Positions 1 to 12,300 of a stretch of 64,000 nt of DNA are shown here, in pieces. Numbering within the stretch: position 1 is the first letter of the stretch; every line of letters starts with the position of its first letter. Source of the stretch: Otis tarda. Lineage: Eukaryota; Chordata; Aves; Otidiformes; Otididae. Below the pieces are notes generated by a model. That model made no database searches. It was not told the origin of the DNA and saw only the letters and a list, made by a program, of their open reading frames with translations. The position numbers and the translations under genes were made by a program. Location: positions 16,448,001-16,512,000 of the forward strand of contig CM048560.1 of NCBI GenBank assembly GCA_026413225.1, given 5' to 3'.

Positions 1-3000
1 TCACTCAGAAGGTGGGAGATGTAGATTGAAACTACTTCACAAAATGGGGAGGGATCTTGAGTGAAGTTGCTGTTTGGAAAAATGAGAAGGGAGAACCCTA
101 CCATACTTTGTAGAGACTTGGTAGATTCTGCAAGTTCCCAAATCTTCCCTAGAATTACATAGGAAGCCAAGGCTTTCAGTTTTCCACAGGACATTCCAGT
201 ACAGAACACATACACTTTCAGCAGAAGACTCACAAAACGGTCAAAGCATTATGGCATCCTGAATTCTTCTGTAAATACAGCCTCAATCCACTGACCATTC
301 AATCTTTCTTCATGTGTTTAAATATATACATCCTCTTCTGAATATCTTACAAAAAATTAACCAATAAGTCTGTATGGTCTAATACATGAAAGGGCTGATT
401 AGTGAGTAGCTGGACTAAATATGCAAATTACAAAGTTTTCTTCGTGGCTTTATATGAGAAGATGTTTTAAAAACTTTATCAATGTCAATGTGTCAGCCTT
501 CATTTCTCTGTGAAATCTTGAAACTGCTCTTTCATCTATGTTGTAAACACATCAACAAGTATGTAGAATGTCTTGACTTTGAAATGCTGTCACCTACTTT
601 CTGTATCGTTGTCAGTAGTCAGCTTGTTATGAAAGTGTTTCATATCTAACTCTGTTTCTTTTGGTAGTGTGTCGACATACTGCATTTTTCAACTGTGTTC
701 CTTGCTGCCTCTTCCATTTTTATCAAAAATTCCATGTGACAGAAGTTTTTTCTTTCTTTGCGACATGTTGATATCTCAGATTCTCCACTGTCTCCAAAGC
801 AGCTGTGCTACTTTGAGGAAAAGCTGAGTCTGTGTAAACTATCTTCACCGTTTTGTGCCAAAGTGCAGTGGGATTTTGAACTCAAATGTTTTTGTGATGG
901 TAAGAAGTCCCCAGGCTTCAGTCATTGCCTTTATTTCTTAGTTTGGAAATTTCCCAGAACACGTTCAATCTAATACAATGCCAATGCCTGACTTGCTCTG
1001 CAATGTGGAGCCCACACTTTGCTTGGAACAAACCCATCTGGTGATGGACAATTTCTTACATGTGGGTGTACTCAGGCTTTCTGTTCTGCTGCTTCTCATG
1101 TGATTTTCTGGTTTGTTTTGTTTTCAGAAGATAACATGTCAGGAACTGGTACAATTGCCTCAAGTGCCCCAACTGAAAGCTAAACATCTGTACAAGTTAC
1201 TGCACAATGTAAGACAGGAACTGTTTTCAAAGTTTTGAATTATACTGGTTTCACAAGGATTTTCAGTCCAAAACGACAACACTACTGAGGTTTAGAGATA
1301 CAAATTTGGTTAAATTGGAAAAGATATTCTGCTCAAATGCTTTCAAGACGTGCAATAGAATTGCATGCAACTGTACACGAAGGTCAGTGAACCAAAGAAC
1401 TATGACAAAGTACTCAAAGGAATAGATTACTTTAATATTAGATACTTTTATCCTTCTTGAGTGCGCTATAATGTCTATCTTGTTTCATCTACAACAGTAT
1501 GCTTTCCTCACACCTTTCAAAGGCCCACATCATGTTAAGTTCCCAAGTCAATACGGTCCAAGTGCTGTAAAACACAAACATTTTCCTGGTATCCAATATG
1601 GAGTCAGGAGGGTTGGCTTATGTCCCTTTCATCGTCTTCAAGGATGCATAATACTTCTGCACTTGCACTTCCTACTGTTTATTAATTGCACTGCAATAAT
1701 ATCCTAAAGCTCTGCTCAGGACTAGACTGCACTCAGTTTTGTACCAGAGACGGTTTCTATCAGTATAGATCACATTCCTGATAACTAACATATAAAGGAA
1801 TATTTTCTAGTTACAGTATATTTCAAAACCAGGTTGACATGAACCAGAGATCAAACAAAATCTGTATACACAGACCTACTTTGAAAAAGCTAAGGATCTG
1901 TAGGGTGTTCAGATCACACAGTCTGCAGAAATTTAATTGGCATATTGTTGCTCTAACTTAAAATACACAGCATAGCTACAGTATGGAAGATTATTAGAAT
2001 TAACTGAGTAAGCAGGCTGTCATTCTAGGAAAGACAGTTTAAAATTACCAGAATTATCTCTAGAATACAGATGTCTCCTAGCCCTGACTACATCAAGCCA
2101 TTAAATCATATTGGCTGGACCCTATTCACCTCACAGGTGGATCACACTGCCTCTTTACAGTTTATGTGGCTGAGTTGTTTTATTCCACGTTAATCAACAT
2201 AAGCTTAGTAATTAGGATGGGACCAGGGAAGGAAGAAAGGAAGTAAGATATGCTTTTCTAGAAAACTTTGGATGAGCATTTCAAAGAGGACAGTTGCTAA
2301 AATATATACTGGTTGGTTTTTTTTTTTCCCCTAAAGAAAATGGAGCAGACACAAAACCAAGAAAACAAATTCCCTTGAGGAAGAATGAGATGTATAAATG
2401 CTAAGTGGCCATAGTGTCACACAAAGAATCAGAGTTTCCTTACCTCTCGTCTGCTCCTCAAACCATTGTCTGCCAAAATAAACATTTCAACAGACAAACT
2501 CGGTAAATAAAAATGCTGTGTGTAAAACAAAATATATTCTAAAAATTCATCTTCTATCAGACCCATATTTTTGAAGCTCGCAAACTTTCTTCTGTCCCTT
2601 GAATGTGGACAAATGTCTCAGTCATATTAAGATTTCTGTATAAGCAGGAGAATTATGTCTTCTGACTTACTCTATGGAACTTTTCTTTCCATAATGTATT
2701 ATCTTGTTGGCTTAATGAGAAGCAGCAAGTTAGCAGGCTTTCACTTAAAATCCCAATGCAAAGTTAATTGGCCTGCAAGTATTACTTAGGAATATTTGTA
2801 GAAATGAGGATTTGGAAGATGAACATTTTGGACATCTATTTATTCAGTGATTCAGAGTGATACATGAAGACTACTATAAATAAAATTAAAAAAAAACACC
2901 TGACAAAACTGTATACAAAAAGGAAATTCATAAACAGTGTATATTACTTCAAAACATGGGCAGAAAAAGACTTTATTTACTCCAGAGAACTAGTTTGATA

Positions 3001-6000
3001 GATAAACAGGCTCACACTGCAATAATAAAATATCACTTAAGTTCCCTGTTTCTGCACAAAGCTCATTGCAGAACTGGGACTATTCATAACATTAATTTTT
3101 ATTAGAACTGTTTATATTTTTAGAAACAAGAACATTATTCTAGGAAAAATCTGTAGATCCTATAATATGCTTATTTAATAAACATAAGAAATCTACAAAT
3201 GTATTCCTTTTCAGGGGGTTCTGAAAAATTTTTCCTCAATTATAAAACTATAGCTTCCAATCCAAAGCAAGAAATTACATGGACAGGAAATACTGTCAAA
3301 GTGAATGAACTATCAGAGGATCTGGAATCCAGATGCTAGCCATTGTATAACAGTAAATATCATTGATTCTTAATAATTTAAAGAAAAAAAGCTACTAAAA
3401 TAAGAGCATTTTGTTATACCTTTTACTTCTGTGGAGATCTGACTTAAAAAAAAATAGCACTAGCTTAAAAAACATTCATTCTCTTCCTCCCTTCAAAAAA
3501 GTACGTTGTTGGAACTGACAAGATTAATATAGCTGAGTTAGTTATTTTACAAAACAGTGGCTGCAGATGTAACTTTCAGGTTTATTTGTCATTTAGTCAA
3601 TAGCAGACTCCATGGACACTGTATCAATGGGACATTCTTCATGTTTTACTTTCAAGGGAAGCAGCAATGACTTGCCCCCAAGGAAGTATGCTCCAAAGGA
3701 GCAAATTTCACCCTGGCACTGATCTCATTTTCTTTCCTTCTGCATGTATCCACTTTTATCAATTAAGCCTATAATTTAAAAATACAAATACCAGCTATGT
3801 GAACTGTAAAATCTGTACTCAATAATATCTCCTTTGTCTACATGCAAAATTCCTAATATCTCTAAATAGTATGTGACATAAAATAATGTGTTTGTACATT
3901 ATAAGATTTGTTCAGAGTGGGGTTGTAAATGTGAAATGTGCTAATTTTGTTAATTTGAAGTAAGATGCTAATATTATACATAATAAAAATGGTCCTTGAT
4001 GGTTAGTCTATGCTTGAGGGATTCAGTGGGAGGAGTTCATCTCTTAAAAGAAATAAATGGGTAAGAAACTGGAAAAGGAAACACAGGTAAAAAACTACAG
4101 AAGAGGACACTTTCCCCACCTCACAATGAAAAAAAAAAAAGTGTTAAAAATATTTTACTTCAGCCACAGAAAACCCAACATTCAAGAGCTAAACTTCCTG
4201 GGGAAGCATATGTTGGGGCATGGTAAGAGCAGGCTGCTTGCTGCAGCCCTGGGGAGCTGAGCCTTGTATCAGGTCTGGGAGGTCCCCTCCGGCGGACACG
4301 CAGAGCGGTATTGCCAGGGCCCAGCGGGAGCTGCGTTTAGCTCTCCTAAGACCCAGTCTTGCAAACACTTATGCACATGAGCAATTTCAGCTGCCACAAA
4401 TCAAGTTATTCACCTGTGTTAAGTTCTTGCAAGGGTGGTGCGACATCAGGCCCACATTTGTAAATGCCAGCCAACAGGATAAAATGGAGGAAACTACCCT
4501 GTTCTTCTCCTATCTAAGCAACTTAGATTTTGCTGTATTTTTCTTTCCCAATTTTGACTGGAAAAGGCTACAGCTGCAACAATTTCTTAAATTTATTCAC
4601 TCTTACAATTTCTTTCATAAATGAATCATTGCAATTATAGCAAGCATATAGTAAAAATCATACGGTTCAGGGGTGAGCTGTGATTTTAAGACCTTCTAAT
4701 ACTTCATAGTGATTTCTGTTATGAGGTAGGACACTTCTCAGAGACCAATAGTTTTGTCACATCTCTGAAACTGTGGATGAAGGCAAACAAAGGAAAATGA
4801 GAGAAGACACTGACAACTGTCAGACCATTTGTATCTTCATACTCTTCTGCACTTAATTTGTTTGTAGCTGATTTGTTGAATTTAAGTTCTGGAGAAAACT
4901 GAATCTTCTAACACCTTTGTATTTACTAAGTATGAGTATTATTCTGTTATCATATGGATCACTGACCAATGTCTGGTGTTCATGATTTTCTAGTTGCATT
5001 GCTCCAGAACATGCAGGTTTATGACTTAGTATGTGATCTCCACGAGCTGGAAAGACTCAAAACATATGGCAGATCAGATGTTAGGCTTGGGGAAAATCAA
5101 AAATTAAACTGTCTCAGAGCAGTTGAGAGACTGCTTTGCTATATATTTTATGTGATTTGTGTGTGTGTTGAGGGAGATGTCACCTAGGGAAGGGAATCGA
5201 AGAAAAAATAGCTTTAAAAAATGAACTGTTTGTATTATCGCTTTAAACTTTAAAGTCTGGTCAGCTAAAAGCAGATGTTGTGAACTAAGATGGAAACTTG
5301 CCTGAGGCCAGAATCGAAGAAGGCATTCTCTAATAGTAAGAAGTAAAAATGCTTTCTGGTTTCAGAATTTATTATAAGCACGGAATGAATGCTTATTGTA
5401 TGCTTTTAAGAACAAACATTTCCCCACTTTTATTCAAAGTACTGAATAATATTAGAGGCTTCAAAATTTAATTTCAGATAATGAGTTCATTAGCAACGCT
5501 GATTGTATTCTAAGCTCTTTATCATGCAATCTTTTGTTATTCTGTGCTGGCCAAGATCCTGTCATTTTGGAAGCAGGAATGAAGTGCTCTTTACCCTTGG
5601 CTGTCTGCCCAGTAATTAGATGGGGAGGTGGATTAAAGCATCTAAACATGTGGTGTATATTTTGAAATATTGTAATATGATACAGTTCTGATGCGACTCT
5701 TTTTAAGGTTAGAATAATAAAGGAAAGACCTCATATACACAGAATTGTAAAAATGAGCATGACCTTTACTGCACGCCTTTAATTGATCTGGGCTTGCACA
5801 GTCTGAGAGAATACACTTACATTATGTAAACATACAATGTCTAAGAATTTGAAATGGAAAGTTAAAAATTAATCAATATTTTCAAGAAAAAGAAGTTGAT
5901 TAAATAGAAATTATTTATGTTAAAATCAATCAATATTTGAGAAAAATCTTCTGTCTCCTTTTCATCTATTTATGTATGAGGAAATACATATTTACAGTAT

Positions 6001-6540
6001 CTGCCTCTATAGCATTTGTTGAATGGCAAGAAGCTTTGAACCAGCTTAAAATTTAGTCTTTCTGAGACAGTTCTGCAATTTCTTTTATATTTACTAGTTC
6101 AAAAGCTATGTTTTAATGGCAAGTCCAGAATTATAAGTTGCAGTATTTCTGTGGAAAAAAAAACAAACAAACAACTTTTTTTCTGCATTTTACAAATACT
6201 TTACATGATATTGTTTCAGTTAATATAAATTGTTTGAGGCAGCTTCTTTGCTCTAGTTCAGCAGCAAGAAAAAAAAATATTTTCAGAAATACACTAGAAA
6301 ATATTTTAAGGATCAGTATTTTCAGTATATTTATTTCTTCCTGTAGGAATCCTTTTTATAAGAGTCATATGGTGCAGGAATCAGCTGCCTTTTCTAATTT
6401 ATACCAGGGTAAAAGTGAGTAAGGCCTTTTCAACAGAGAGAGCAATTCCCAATAAATCCATGTTTGGACAAGCTCTGAATTTGGCACCAGTGGAGTCCCT
6501 CCACATCACTTTTTTACCGTTTTAAGGAGAATTTAGCCCC
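1..6540. other. AT-rich region with no confident gene
   Basis: I see no exon of a recognised protein here on either strand. HFM1's usual vertebrate neighbour on this side, CDC7, would be expected on the minus strand, but I found no kinase motif for it. The stretch holds short A and T runs and a small GC-richer patch near 4220-4340. A possible exon pair at 780-899 and 1128-1183 is given under findings. The region is best read as intergenic, or as 3' UTR/intron of a neighbour lying mostly outside the window. Confidence 0.5.
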
Positions 6541-6960
6541 ATCTTCTCCCGCCGTTTTCAGGATTTGTGCGTGTAGGTCGCTTTCCAGGGGCTACGCCCG
6601 GGCTGCGCCTGAGAGGAAAGGCGGCCGCGGCAGAGCGCGCCCGGCGCCCTCCATTCCGTGGCAGCGGGAGCCCGCCAACCCCGCCGCAGCCAAAGAAAGC
6701 CGGAGCCGGCCGGCTCCCGCCGACTCTGGAGGGCGGCCCTGCCCGGGGCCGGTGCTGGGAAAGGACCAGGTGCCCACCGCCACTTCCCGCCCGCTCGGCT
6801 GGTCCGGCTGAGGGGCACCGACCGCGCGGCGCTGCCGTGGCACCGCCTTGGCCGCCATTTTACGCCGTGGCGGCAGGAGGCGCTGTTGGTGAGGTGGGCG
6901 CGACGCTCTCAGGTTCTCCTTCCTCAGTCGAGGGAGGAGGGCGGGAAAGGTAGCCTGAGT
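6541..6960. promoter_or_regulatory. CpG island, candidate HFM1 promoter
   Basis: Base composition switches abruptly from AT-rich to strongly GC- and CpG-rich, with runs such as GGCGGCCGCGG, and falls off again after about 6960. A perfect YY1-type site, GCCGCCATTTT, lies at 6851-6861. No TATA box is evident, as is usual for CpG-island promoters. It is the only CpG island upstream of HFM1, 2.4 kb before its ATG, so it is the best candidate promoter. Possible first-exon donors on the + strand are TTG|GTGAGG (GT at 6889) and AAG|GTAGCC near 6949. The YY1 site reads in its usual sense orientation on the minus strand, so transcription could be bidirectional. The open frames inside the island resemble no protein I know and are expected in CpG-rich DNA. 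Confidence 0.7.
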
Positions 6961-7115
6961 GTAAGGGTGGCCTTAGGGGGCTCGCAGGAAAGGGGAAGGA
7001 GCGCTGTGAGACTGGGGATGCTCTGTGCCCCTTCAGGGCACCTTGTCCACAGTTAAAAGCGAGCAGTTGCAGTTTCTTTGGGTTGGTACACCTGAAGGTG
7101 GTGACCTTCACATTG

Positions 7116-7136
7116 CCCCGCCCCCCCCCCCCCCCC
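7116..7136. repeat. Poly(C) tract
   Basis: CCCC, one G, then 16 consecutive C (7121-7136). The minus strand is a long G run able to form a G-quadruplex. It sits just beyond the CpG island. Length is likely to vary between individuals and to be error-prone in sequencing. Confidence 0.9.
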
Positions 7137-8868
7137 GGAGAGAGCACTGAGGTGAAATACAGAAGTCTTGAGGAAAGGATTGGGTTTTAGCAGGAAGGTG
7201 AAAAGCAAAGGGGCCTAAAACCACAGCAAAACCCCTTGTGGCATGCAGTGTTCGTAGTAAACTGTTTCTTAAAAGAGATACATGAGAGAGGTCGTTGCTT
7301 ACAGGGTTTGTCAAAATCTCTGTGTGGATCCATGACCTGTGCTGCTCCTGCAAACACCTGCTCATTTCTCTCATTCAGCTGTACTGAATATGCATTTTCC
7401 CTGTCCTGTCAAACACCATTGAGAGTATCGAAAAGACCCTTTGGTTCCTGTCCATCTTGGAAATGTGTTTTGCCTTTATTTTTCCTTTTTCATTTTTTCC
7501 CCTTCATTTAGAAGTCTGAGAGACTTTTCACGGTTTTTGGCTGGGGATTTTGAGGGGAGTGTCCGAGCTGATGGCCAGCGAGCAGGTGGATGAACACAGA
7601 ATGGCATAAAGGAGTGCTGTGCCGTGACATCTATTATCATTTTTATGCACCTCATTAAATTGGAATTAATTGAACCAGTCTAAGAATAAATGACATAACA
7701 GAGAGTGGGGGGCCTGGGAGATTAAATATTATGAGTAACAAGGAGTGCTTAAGGGTGGGAATCACAAATCCAAATTATTTAAATGGGAGTTGCATAATCA
7801 CAGATTGAAGATTCCCCAACTGAGGCATGAAAACCATTTCCTGCTGGTGTACAGTGTTTGCAGCTCCTTGGAGCTGATGGAGTGGTAGTTACTCAGTTGG
7901 ATAAGCACTTAACATAGATAATTATTATTTGAATAGCTACAACTTGATAGTACTCCTGATAGATGCTTGCTGCTGCCACTACTGATAGCCAAGCCTGAGA
8001 ACTCCTGCTTTCGATTACTGACATTAAAAACATGTGAAAGAATGGTGACAAAATTAGTCATCTTTCTTAGATTCATTAGTGTGATTTCTGAATTCTGAAT
8101 TTATTAGTTGAAGGAAAAAGTGGCAAAACCTGATGGTGGGGGAATGGCAGAAAGTGGCAGAAGTGGTGTTGCAGACTTATTCTTGAAAAGGAGGGTAAAA
8201 AGGGCATTGACAGATTTCTTGTTTGAAGTTCTAAAACCCATCTTCACTGTGTTCACAGACAGTTTTGATTATATGCTCTATATTCTGCTAGTATTGTGAA
8301 ATGTTTTCTGTTTTAAATGTGAAACATTTCTCTGGAGTATTTGAAGTTTTCCAGCTTCTGTGGAAGAAAAGTATTTTTAAAATTTTCAATTCACAGCTGA
8401 CAGTATATAGTAATTACGTAAACTTAATCCTGTTTGCAAAGCAGTCTAAAAGATTTTCTTCATATGATATTAATGAGATGCTGGAGTACACAAAATGCAT
8501 CATCTTTGTTTTATTTCTGTAGATGAATAAGATCGTTTGCTGTGTTATTTTATCACCAGATTTGGCCTTTACTGAGTTTTATAGACTTTCTTGAAGTTGA
8601 TTTGGTATTTTACCATTTGTTTCAGTGAATCTGAGATTTTTGACTCATAAAATCTTTTCTGTGGTATACTTTTTGTGAGATTCTTTGCATTTTGAAGTTG
8701 TCCTTAAGCAAAATTAAGAGCTGTGAAACTTCTCAACACACATAAAGAAAACATATCTAATGCCTAGAGTTGGTGCTAAATGAAAAATATTTAAGTTAAT
8801 TGGAGTGTTTTTTAAATGGGTGTGTATGATAAATAATTTAGAAATAATCTCTGGTCCTGATGTTTCAG

Positions 8869-8920
8869 AACAAACCTGTTAATAGCACTAAGGAGTTGGG
8901 CCCATATTCCAGTCATCTAG
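8869..8920 (+). other. Candidate non-coding 5' UTR exon of HFM1
   Basis: A 52-nt segment has a pyrimidine-rich acceptor (TGATGTTTCAG, ending 8868) and a near-consensus donor (CTAG|GTAAGC, GT at 8921). It carries no ATG. Its position between the CpG island and the first coding exon suits a 5' UTR exon. Support comes from splice sites only. Transcript reads joining it to 9324 would confirm it. Confidence 0.3.
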
Positions 8921-9323
8921 GTAAGCAATTTGCATATAGGTTAAAAAAAAATCTGATTTGCTTGTAACTTAAAGTAATTGTTGGGTTTTTTTAATTATTC
9001 TTAGAAATTAAATAATTTAACATAAACTTTATCTGGATCTTCATTTTTACCCACTTTTTCTCCCCTGATATGTCTTTATAATGTAAATGTTGTTTAAAGT
9101 GCTGTCCTACAGGATTTTTTGGTCATAAGTAACAGGAACCATATTTTATCAGGAGAGAGAGTGTATCTTTTTGAAGAACAATTAAAGATGCAGGCAAGAG
9201 CTGTAAAGGAAAAAATATCTGGACATTAAGTATTGGCACTTATAACTAATAAGCTTTCTGCTATTTACACAGGTTCAATTATAGCATTTTCAGTTTCACA
9301 GTTCCTTATGCTGCCTTTTGCAG

Positions 9324-9351
9324 ATTAAGAGACTTCACATTTGATCTAAAA
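9324..9351 (+). other. 5' UTR part of the first HFM1 coding exon
   Basis: The acceptor CTGCCTTTTGCAG ends at 9323 and is followed by 28 nt of leader before the ATG at 9352. The presence of an acceptor implies at least one non-coding exon upstream. Confidence 0.7.
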
Positions 9352-12300
9352 ATGTTCAGCTCTGCAGACCTGGTCTTTTCATTGGATGATTTATTTTATG
9401 AAAGACCAGATACAAGACAAAGGTAAATCTTGATTGTTAAATGTATATTATTTTTCCAAGTTTTTCCACACTCTGAATCATTTTACAGCAGATTTTTTTT
9501 TCTAACTCCCTTTTCTGCCTACCAGTAGAAATATGGGGCTAGACATTTCCAGGTTCATAACCCATGCTTTGAAATGCTTTTCCAAGAACATTGACGTTTG
9601 AATGATGCAGGTGTATCTTAGGGCTATAAGAAATATGAGTTAGCAGAAGTTTTGCCTCTTAAATTTTCTGTGATTAAAAATCACATGAATTAAAGAATAA
9701 GATTCTTTTTTAGCAGGAGAAATGTTAGGTTATTTATGATTAGTGATTTTGAGCTGGATGTGTGGAGGGTGCTTAAAGAATGCTTTTACCTTATATTTGT
9801 GTGTTAAAAATAGGTATCCAGAAAATGAAGAGCCTAAGTTTTGGTGTATTGTACCTGCTCCAGCTATTGCTGAAATTCCGACTGCAGAGGAGTTACAGAG
9901 GGAGCTCGAAAAAAACACAGCCAACACTTATATGGGTAAAATATATTAGAATAGAATCATTTAGGTTGGAAAAGACCTCTGAGATAATCAGGTCCAAGTG
10001 TAAACCTAACACTGCCAAGTCCCAATAAACCATAATATTTGCCATTCATCTTGAATGGCTTAACAAATAATTAGCTTGACAGATAATTGATCCCCTCTCT
10101 TAATGCTGTGAAATATTAAATATTCTAGGTATGCAAATATAGACAAAGAATATATTTTAGTTGAGAGTCATGGTCTTGGATGGTTTGGAGTATTAGCGAT
10201 CCTCTGGGTACATACAGGCTAGAAGTTTACTGTGCAAGAGTGGGCAGGGTAAGAAGTATGATCAGAATTTCAGCTATTCCACATTGTTCCATGAAATATC
10301 ATAACACAGTGGGAAATAGCTGTAAGAGCATAATGCAACACAGCGATCTGATGACCTGTCTTGCACCCAAGGAAAATAGAGTTTATATTAAACTCTATTT
10401 CAAATTGCTGTTCAGGAGGCCACATTTGAATCTGGCCATTAATTGCTGCTGAGTGGAGTATTCCTTCCATCTAGACATTTGGGATCACCTTAAGGAAAGG
10501 TATTTTAAATAATTTGGTTGCTTTATCTCTGTCAACTAGATTTCTACATTGCTTAGCTGCTGTGCTGACTTATGATACTGTCTATTGAGGAATTGTGTTG
10601 TTAGGGCAGAGGGGTTTTTTTTCTACTCTGTGCAAGAGCAGTCCCATTAAGAACTGCTCATTCAAATAAGCTTTCTGGTGTTTGTAGAATTAAACTCTTT
10701 GGGTTATGTCACAAACTGGACATTGTAATTTTAAGTTTCTAGATGGATACCACTGAAATTAATAGGCTGCACAATACAGCTGTTCTGTAATCTTGTTGCA
10801 TTCAATTGCTTATTTCTGCTCTTGCCTTCCTTTTGCTGACAGTAATCCTTGCATGTTCAGCTAGACCAGGACACAGATCCTACTGAGAACTAACCCAGCA
10901 AAATGTGATAATTCACCAAGAGGACTATGAAACCAGCCTGTCACTGACTTCATTCTGAGTTTTGACTGTTGAGGCTCTAGGGTTTATCTCACAGCTGTTT
11001 GTAGTAGGAACTTCAAACTTGGTCATTGTGTCAGTTTCATAAAAGACCATCTTTATTCTGGGATAGGGTGAAGAGTTTCTGTCTTACAAACTACTTTGTT
11101 GTTCTGAGGAATAGTTTTGCTCCATTACCTTGTATAGAAAGCATAGAAAGTGACTATTTTAGTAACTTTTTAATTGACAACAGATGCATTGCATTCATCA
11201 GCTTGAGTCATAAAGTATACACTAAAGTTCTTGCAGTAAGATAGAAATAACAGTTCATATAATGTAGTTAATTTGGCTTATTATGTGGAAGATATTTAGT
11301 AAAATGACTATGAATAGGAATATGAATATTAATAGAAAGAATACTTTACTGGTTTTGTAGGAGGGGGAAAGCACCAGAAGTTTGTACAAAAATCTAAGAG
11401 TAACACTGAGGAAGTAAATAATAAATCATGAGCACCTGTTCATTTTGATATAGTATCTGAAAAAGAAGTCCTCCAGTTAGGAGAAAGAGAGAAAATTAGT
11501 TTTCAGGAGGAAAGTCTGAAAATTGTTTAATTGTTTCTCTTTTCTGACCAAGATAAATCTAAAACAGGAACAAGGGTTTCTCAGCAACCTGGTGCAAATT
11601 TTTTACAAAATAAAATATTAAGTAATTTTCTGGAAAACAGTGATGATGAGAGCGTCCATTCAACATTAAGAAAAAGGTATGTGTCTAGTCAATTCTGATA
11701 GTTTGTCAACTGTCAGAATCATATTATTAGATACATTTGTTAAATGCAAAGTTCTGGATCCTTCAACTGAAGGTACTTTAACAGGGCTCCAGACACTAAT
11801 TCTTTTCAGTATAAGGAAAAAATATGTTTCCTTTTGGCAATATTTTAGTACTGTAATTAAATGTGTCCTGAGCTCAGCCTCTTTTATGAGAAAAGTAAAG
11901 ATGAGATTTGTTCCTTTAATTTTAAAGAAATTGTTACATTACAAAAGTTTTTCAAAATACTATTTTGAGTTCTTTATCTACTTTGTAATGAGCAAGAAGG
12001 CTAAGATCACTTGCTTTTCAGAGGAGAGGTCAGCCAGCCAGGAATACCTTGAGCAGTTCTCAACTTGATTTCAGGGCTTCCTGGGAGGAGAGGTTTTACA
12101 GATAAACTTCTCTTCTATGCTCAGCTCTTCTTAATCCTTAGAACCTGTATGTCTCTGTTGGTTTTAATTATGCTGAGATTGACAGTTAGTCTACTATTGG
12201 GATTCAGAGCCCATCTGGACAGGTAGTTTATTCTTTCAAGTTCTTTCTGGAATGAAAGTAAAGTTAAAGTGTATCTTGAAAGGAGTCTTCTTCAGGTAGA

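Larger units (their letters stand above)
6961..9323 (+). other. Probable first intron/5' UTR territory of HFM1
   Basis: This stretch lies between the CpG island and the acceptor of the first coding exon. I see no coding exon or recognisable interspersed repeat. If the CpG island is the promoter, this is an intron of the HFM1 transcript. The only exon-like segment I could pick out is at 8869-8920. Open frames at 8108-8299 and 8301-8522 are short, AT-rich and match nothing I know. Confidence 0.45.

Noticed and set aside
1..6540. CDC7 on the minus strand
   Set aside because: Expected from vertebrate gene order, but no kinase motif or recognisable CDC7 exon could be read. It probably lies outside the window.
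6558..7147. Open frames on both strands in the first CpG island, including one starting at the YY1-site ATG on the minus strand
   Set aside because: Stops are rare in CpG-rich DNA; translations are Pro/Arg/Ala/Gly-rich and match no known protein, CDC7 included.
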